NCBI GenBank assembly: GCA_905194705.1
Contig: CAJJTI010000079.1
Span: 1 to 8,861 of the forward strand
DNA length: 8,861 nt
Direction of reading: 5' to 3'
Origin: an uncultured Solobacterium sp.
GTDB taxonomy: Bacteria > Bacillota_I > Bacilli_A > Erysipelotrichales > Erysipelotrichaceae
The notes under the pieces are model-generated. The model was not told the origin of the DNA. It ran no database searches and saw nothing but the letters and a program-made list of their open reading frames with translations. Below are positions 5,389 through 8,861 of the stretch, piece after piece (positions within the stretch are counted from its first letter, which is position 1; each line of letters opens with the position of its first letter). The position numbers were made by a program, and so were the translations under genes.

Positions 5389-6621
5389 ATGAATTATTGT
5401 TATGCAATTACGGGAGTATTTGTACCTACAAATATGCCAATGTCATTATTATCTTATAAATATCTTAGAGGCTTAAATATGCCTGTTGATGTTGTAGCGA
5501 TGAATCATACGGTTGATCAAAGTTTAGTTGAAAAGTTATCTAAAGATCCAAAATATAAAAATATGCATGTATCGTTTAAAGGACAATATAACGATGCATT
5601 ATTTTCAATTCATAATATCAATTTATTTAAAGCATTAAAAAATGTTAATCGCTATATAGATAGAGCTATTGAAGAGTTCGACAAAGATAAGTACAACTAT
5701 TTATTTACTTCTTCTTTTCCTGCATTTACAATTCGTGCAGGTAAAGCGATTAAAGATAAATATCCAGATGTTACATGGATTGCCAGTTTTACCGATCCTA
5801 TCAATCATTCACCATATAAAAATGATGCTCGTACGTATCATGAATATTCTTTACCTGAAAAAGTAGCGTTTAATTTATATTGTAAATACTATGTGAATGA
5901 TCATGATGAAATACTTGCTTTTAATCATGCGGATTATTTTATCTTTATTTGTGAAGAACAAAGAGATTACATGATTGAACAGTATCTTAAAACCGAAACA
6001 AAATATACAAGAGCAGATTTGTTAAAGAAATCAATTATTTTCCCTTTAAACTATATTCCTGAGTGGAATGATATTACAAAATTAAGTGGTACAAAGAAAA
6101 ACGATGTCTTTACTTTTGCTCATTTTGGTAGAGTTTATGGTTTAAGAGACGCGACAGTATTTATAGAAGCAGTTAATGAGTTAGTTAAAGAAGGTGTGCA
6201 ACCATTTATTGTTAAACAATATGGTGAATTTAGAAAAAGCGACAAGAAACTTATTCATAAATATGGCTTGGACGCTTATTTTGAAATACATGATCAGATT
6301 CCTTATAAAGATGCAATAGAAGAAATGAATCGTTCTGATATATTACTTATCTTTGATACGATTATGAGTGATGATGAAATACAACCGTATTTGCCATCTA
6401 AAATATTAGAATATTCATTACTTGAGAAAAATACATTAACTATTTCTACACCAAAGAGTCCAAGCTTTAGAATAGCTAGGGCAAGCGAAGCGCTTGTATG
6501 CGAAAATAAATGTGATGCGATTAAAGAAACATTACGAAAAGCATTTACGGTAGAAAAATCAGTAATAAAATATCATGCAACAAATGATGAAGCTGCTAAA
6601 GCACTTCAAAGTATTTTGTGA
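5389..6621 (+). CDS. GT-B fold glycosyltransferase (GT4-like)
   Basis: A 410-residue cytoplasmic or membrane-peripheral glycosyltransferase, probably moving a sugar from a nucleotide donor onto a surface glycan or lipid-linked intermediate. The N-terminal acceptor half is divergent but has FTSSFPAFTIRAGKAI (106-121) and a loop IASFTDPINHSPY (131-143). The C-terminal donor half is recognisable from FTFAHFGRVYGLRD (241-254, equivalent to the GT4 GRL...KG strand-loop), IPYKDAIEEMNRSDILL (304-320) and YLPSKILEYSLLEKNTL (334-350), which matches the GT4 P.K..EY...G.P donor-binding block with the terminal glutamate of the EX7E-type motif at E341. The family call rests on these, not on close resemblance. 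No signal peptide or membrane helix is seen. GAGGA sits only four bases before the ATG, which is a short spacing. It heads the operon; the following GT2 gene starts 29 nt after its TGA. Confidence 0.75.
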   Translation: MNYCYAITGVFVPTNMPMSLLSYKYLRGLNMPVDVVAMNHTVDQSLVEKLSKDPKYKNMHVSFKGQYNDALFSIHNINLFKALKNVNRYIDRAIEEFDKDKYNYLFTSSFPAFTIRAGKAIKDKYPDVTWIASFTDPINHSPYKNDARTYHEYSLPEKVAFNLYCKYYVNDHDEILAFNHADYFIFICEEQRDYMIEQYLKTETKYTRADLLKKSIIFPLNYIPEWNDITKLSGTKKNDVFTFAHFGRVYGLRDATVFIEAVNELVKEGVQPFIVKQYGEFRKSDKKLIHKYGLDAYFEIHDQIPYKDAIEEMNRSDILLIFDTIMSDDEIQPYLPSKILEYSLLEKNTLTISTPKSPSFRIARASEALVCENKCDAIKETLRKAFTVEKSVIKYHATNDEAAKALQSIL

Positions 6622-6640
6622 TATGCTTTATAAGGTTTAT

Positions 6641-6644
6641 GGAG
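6641..6644 (+). promoter_or_regulatory. Ribosome binding site that fixes the GT2 start at 6651
   Basis: GGAG followed by six A's leads into the ATG at 6651. Upstream in-frame starts at 6618 and 6639 have no properly spaced SD, and the GT2 fold begins exactly at MKVCLVIPSYNE. Confidence 0.7.
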
Positions 6645-6650
6645 AAAAAA

Positions 6651-7319
6651 ATGAAAGTATGTTTAGTTATACCTTCTTATAACGAACAAGATAACATCTT
6701 GAGAGTATATGAAGATATTAAGAAAAATACAGAGTATGATTTTATTTTTATAAATGACTGCTCTACAGATAACTCAAAAGAAATATTTGAAAAGAACAAT
6801 ATTCCAGTAATTAATTTACCGGTAAATTTAGGGCTGAATGGTGCTGTACAGACAGGTTACAAATACGCCTATGAGAAGGGTTATGATTGTGCAGTACAGT
6901 TTGATGGTGATGGGCAACATCAGGCAAAATATATTAAAGATTTAGTAAAAGCTATAGAAGAAGGATATGATATTGCAATCGGTTCGAGATTTGTAACAGA
7001 AAAAAGAAATTTTTCTTTGAGAATGATTGGATCAAGAATGATTTCTTTATGTATTTTCTTGAAGTCAGGAAAAGTGATTAAAGATCCAACATCAGGATTT
7101 CGTATGTTAAATCGTAAGATGATTGAAGATTATGCATATCATATGAATCGTAAACCGGAACCAGATACACTAGTATATCAAATGAATCATGGTGCTAAAA
7201 TTAAAGAAGTTCAAGTAACTATGGAAGATAGAATAGCTGGTCAAAGTATATATAGTGGTTTATTTTCATCACTTAAATATATGTTGAATATTATGATTTC
7301 TATTCTGTTTATTTCTTAG
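6651..7319 (+). CDS. GT2 glycosyltransferase, polyprenyl-phosphate mannosyl/glucosyltransferase (DPM1)-like
   Basis: This 222-residue GT-A enzyme most resembles dolichol/undecaprenyl-phosphate hexose synthases, which charge a polyprenyl phosphate with one sugar at the cytoplasmic membrane face. The diagnostic blocks are IPSYNEQDNI (7-16), the donor-binding INDCSTDNS (34-42), the metal-binding DGDGQH (85-90, DXD equivalent D85/D87), GSRF (111-114), DPTSGFRMLNR (145-155) and the late MEDRIAGQSIY (191-201). It lacks the two C-terminal membrane helices of GtrB/ArnC-type relatives; only a mildly hydrophobic C-terminal tail (about 205-222) could contact the membrane. The next gene encodes a small DUF2304 membrane protein, a common partner of such GT2 genes and a plausible anchor. 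The DUF2304 SD overlaps this gene's TAG, so the two are translationally close. Confidence 0.88.
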   Translation: MKVCLVIPSYNEQDNILRVYEDIKKNTEYDFIFINDCSTDNSKEIFEKNNIPVINLPVNLGLNGAVQTGYKYAYEKGYDCAVQFDGDGQHQAKYIKDLVKAIEEGYDIAIGSRFVTEKRNFSLRMIGSRMISLCIFLKSGKVIKDPTSGFRMLNRKMIEDYAYHMNRKPEPDTLVYQMNHGAKIKEVQVTMEDRIAGQSIYSGLFSSLKYMLNIMISILFIS

Positions 7320-7330
7320 GAGAGTAGTGT

Positions 7331-7687
7331 ATGACGGCAAGAATACAAATATTGTTAGTTGCAGGTACGTTAATGTTCTTTATTGCATTATTATCTGTAA
7401 TTAGAAAAGATAAAATATCAAGTGATATGGCATGTCTTTGGATAGTATTTTCATTAATACTTGTGATTATGGCAATTAATCCAAATCTTGCTACTACGCT
7501 TGCAAATGCGTTAGGATTTTTTTCAGCAATAAATGCTTTATATTTTGTGTTTATATTCTTACTACTATGCTTTGTATTTTATTTATTTATGAAAATATCA
7601 GAGTTGGAAAAGAAGATAAATAACTTAATACAGCGTTATGCTTTAGATGAAGAAAAAAAGAAGAAAGAGGAAAAAACAAATGGTTAA
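7331..7687 (+). CDS. DUF2304 family small membrane protein
   Basis: The 118-residue product has three predicted membrane helices at about 5-24, 34-50 and 62-88. A charged, coiled-coil-like cytoplasmic tail follows (ISELEKKINNLIQRYALDEEKKKKEE). This pattern fits DUF2304 proteins, which typically sit beside GT2 polyprenyl-phosphate glycosyltransferases in cell-surface glycan operons; their biochemical role is not established. A role as membrane anchor or partner of the preceding GT2 enzyme, or in handling its lipid-linked product, is inferred. AGGAGAG (7318-7324) lies six bases before the ATG and overlaps the GT2 stop. The last 8 nt overlap the start of the EIIA gene in another frame, so expression of this protein and EIIA is probably coupled. 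Confidence 0.8.
   Translation: MTARIQILLVAGTLMFFIALLSVIRKDKISSDMACLWIVFSLILVIMAINPNLATTLANALGFFSAINALYFVFIFLLLCFVFYLFMKISELEKKINNLIQRYALDEEKKKKEEKTNG
7666..7671 (+). promoter_or_regulatory. Ribosome binding site that fixes the EIIA start at 7680
   Basis: AGAGGA ends eight bases before the ATG at 7680. An earlier in-frame ATG at 7647 would add only a Lys/Arg-rich stretch produced by reading the DUF2304 tail out of frame, and it has no SD. The EIIA fold starts at MVKFLLASHG. Confidence 0.7.
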
Positions 7688-8102
7688 ATTTTTATTAGCT
7701 TCACACGGAAAAATGGCAAGTGGAATGAAAATGTCATTAAACATCTTATTAGGTAACAGTGACAATGTAACAGTTTATGATGCATATGTTGATGATTCAA
7801 ATATTACAGAAGTATTTGAACAATATTTCGCATCAGTAAGCGAAGAAGATCAAGTGATTATGTTATCAGATTTATATGGTGGAAGTGTTAACCAAAAAAT
7901 GTATACATATCTAACTCGCCCAAATACATTCTTAGTAGCTGGGGTTAACTTGGCATTAGTATTAGAACTTGTTGCAATGAGCTCTTGTGGAGAATTTACA
8001 AAAGAATCTCTAGAAACAACAATTGCAAACTCTCGTGAAGCATTAAAACTTGTTGAACTTGATACATCCAGCGAAACAGAAACAGAAGACGAATTCTTCT
8101 AA
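7680..8102 (+). CDS. PTS system mannose-family EIIA component
   Basis: This 140-residue cytoplasmic phosphocarrier takes phosphate from HPr-P on a histidine and passes it to a mannose-family EIIB. The opening FLLASHGKMASGM places the phospho-histidine at H9, as in ManX-type EIIA (H10). The second active-site block, MLSDLYGGSVNQ (61-72), contains the conserved aspartate D64. NTFLVAGVNLALVLEL (82-97) matches the next conserved strand-loop. The protein ends in an acidic tail, ETETEDEFF. It stands between a DUF2304 gene (8-nt overlap) and a PRD regulator (1-nt TAATG overlap), with no EIIB, EIIC or EIID in the window. It may therefore be the first gene of a mannose-type transporter that continues past the edge, or a stand-alone regulatory EIIA; the sequence here cannot decide. 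Confidence 0.9.
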   Translation: MVKFLLASHGKMASGMKMSLNILLGNSDNVTVYDAYVDDSNITEVFEQYFASVSEEDQVIMLSDLYGGSVNQKMYTYLTRPNTFLVAGVNLALVLELVAMSSCGEFTKESLETTIANSREALKLVELDTSSETETEDEFF

Positions 8103-8830
8103 TGAATAAAGCATTAAGACGGACAGAATATTTATTGTATGTTTTATCCGAGAATAAAACATATGTTCGCTCTAGTGATTTAGCAAAAGAAACAGGTGTA
8201 TCAATTCGTACAATAAAAAAAGAAATTGCGAGTGTAAATGAACTTGCAGTTTCTTTTGGTGCGCATATAGAATCTGTTAAAAGTAAAGGATATAAACTTG
8301 TTATTGATGATGCGGCTAATTTTATTCCGAAAATGGAACAGTTAACGGCTGCTTATCGTACAGGTACAAAAAAGATTGTCACAAAGAATTCTGACATATT
8401 AGATATATGCCGGATGATTCTTTCGGGACATCTTTTTTCTTCTATTGATCAATTAGCAGATGAACTATATTTAAGTAAGAACTCAGTCTGGCTGAAGTTA
8501 CAAAAAATAGAAAAATTATTAGATAAATGCCATTTATATTTTGTTAAGAACAATAAAGGATATTTTGAAATAACAGGTAAAGAATATAATATTCGTAATT
8601 TTATGCTATTTCTTTCAGAGGATGTTTCTATTAAACATGTTTTTTATATACAATGGTTTGATGAAGGAGAAATAGCTAAAGATTTACGCAATATTTTATT
8701 GAATATATTAATTGAAGAAAATTTCCGTGTGAATGATGCATTTACGAGAAGATTAAGTAAATATATTCTTTTAGCTAATAATAGAGCTATGGCAAACTGC
8801 AAATTTCAGTTTCGTACTATAGAAGCGTAG
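8102..8830 (+). CDS. PRD/BglG-type transcriptional regulator, short or prematurely stopped
   Basis: This is the N-terminal part of a PTS-controlled multidomain regulator. A first winged HTH spans about 8-68 (LAKETGVSIRTIKKEI, then the wing IESVKSKGYKLVI). A second, Mga-like HTH spans about 98-160 (LADELYLSKNSVWLKLQKIEKLL, then the wing FVKNNKGYFEITGKEYNIR). From about 185 the sequence looks like the start of a PRD (LRNILLNIL...RLSKYILLANNRA). It stops at TAG (8828-8830) after 242 residues, while full-length relatives usually have two PRDs plus EIIB- and EIIA-like domains and run to about 500-700 residues. After the TAG the same frame is open to the window edge (31 nt). The ATG overlaps the EIIA stop as TAATG with no good SD, implying translational coupling. 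It probably controls PTS or glycan genes in response to PTS phosphorylation. It could be an intact short protein or a nonsense-interrupted gene. Confidence 0.7.
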   Translation: MNKALRRTEYLLYVLSENKTYVRSSDLAKETGVSIRTIKKEIASVNELAVSFGAHIESVKSKGYKLVIDDAANFIPKMEQLTAAYRTGTKKIVTKNSDILDICRMILSGHLFSSIDQLADELYLSKNSVWLKLQKIEKLLDKCHLYFVKNNKGYFEITGKEYNIRNFMLFLSEDVSIKHVFYIQWFDEGEIAKDLRNILLNILIEENFRVNDAFTRRLSKYILLANNRAMANCKFQFRTIEA

Positions 8831-8861
8831 ATAATAGATAGTTATCTGCGCTTGTTTCATA

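Noticed and set aside
7647..7679. Lys/Arg-rich N-terminal extension of EIIA from ATG 7647.
   Set aside because: It is the DUF2304 coding tail read out of frame; a well-spaced AGAGGA points to ATG 7680, where the EIIA fold begins.

Overview
The window is AT-rich, gene-dense DNA with mostly AGGAG-type ribosome sites and TAA stops. It holds a mannose-family PTS IIA gene, a PRD-type PTS regulator and a family 9 glycoside hydrolase. Together these suggest a low-GC Bacillota, plausibly a gut Erysipelotrichia-like anaerobe. This placement is an inference; no rRNA or other phylogenetic marker is present, and the standard bacterial code fits (TAA, TAG and TGA all end genes).

Layout from left to right. 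(1) 1-206, minus: the first 68 codons of a cation-transporting P-type ATPase, running off the left edge, with its own SD and a TATAAT upstream. (2) 336-1673, minus: rarA, closed by a clear intrinsic terminator at 303-337. It has a good promoter so close to the ATG that the mRNA should be leaderless. (3) 1816-2565, plus: a SIS-domain sugar-phosphate protein, divergent from rarA. (4) 2576-2674: a degenerate ~11-nt tandem array (core GGGCGAGAAAA) filling the gap between two convergent genes. (5) 5332 down to 2675, minus: a two-gene unit of a membrane-anchored family 9 glycoside hydrolase (CBM4/9-like, Ig-like and GH9 domains) and, 21 nt downstream, a small RelA/SpoT-type HD hydrolase. (6) 5389 to the right edge, plus: a tightly packed operon of a GT-B glycosyltransferase, a GT2 polyprenyl-phosphate-type glycosyltransferase, a DUF2304 membrane protein, a mannose-family PTS EIIA and a PRD/BglG-type regulator. 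The regulator ends early at an in-frame TAG, 31 nt before the window ends.

How they fit together. Two themes are carbohydrate-centred: extracellular beta-glucan breakdown (GH9) paired with a putative alarmone hydrolase, and surface-glycan synthesis coupled to PTS sugar sensing. The GH9 and glycosyltransferase units start back-to-back from a 56-nt gap. rarA and the ATPase are housekeeping-type genes in separate units.

The best candidates for something undescribed are the ~11-nt array at 2576-2674, which is the only sequence available to end two convergent transcripts and has no hairpin, and the glycosyltransferase-PTS operon with its short regulator. No gene-free stretch exceeds 300 nt. I saw no tRNA, rRNA, IS element, CRISPR array or riboswitch.
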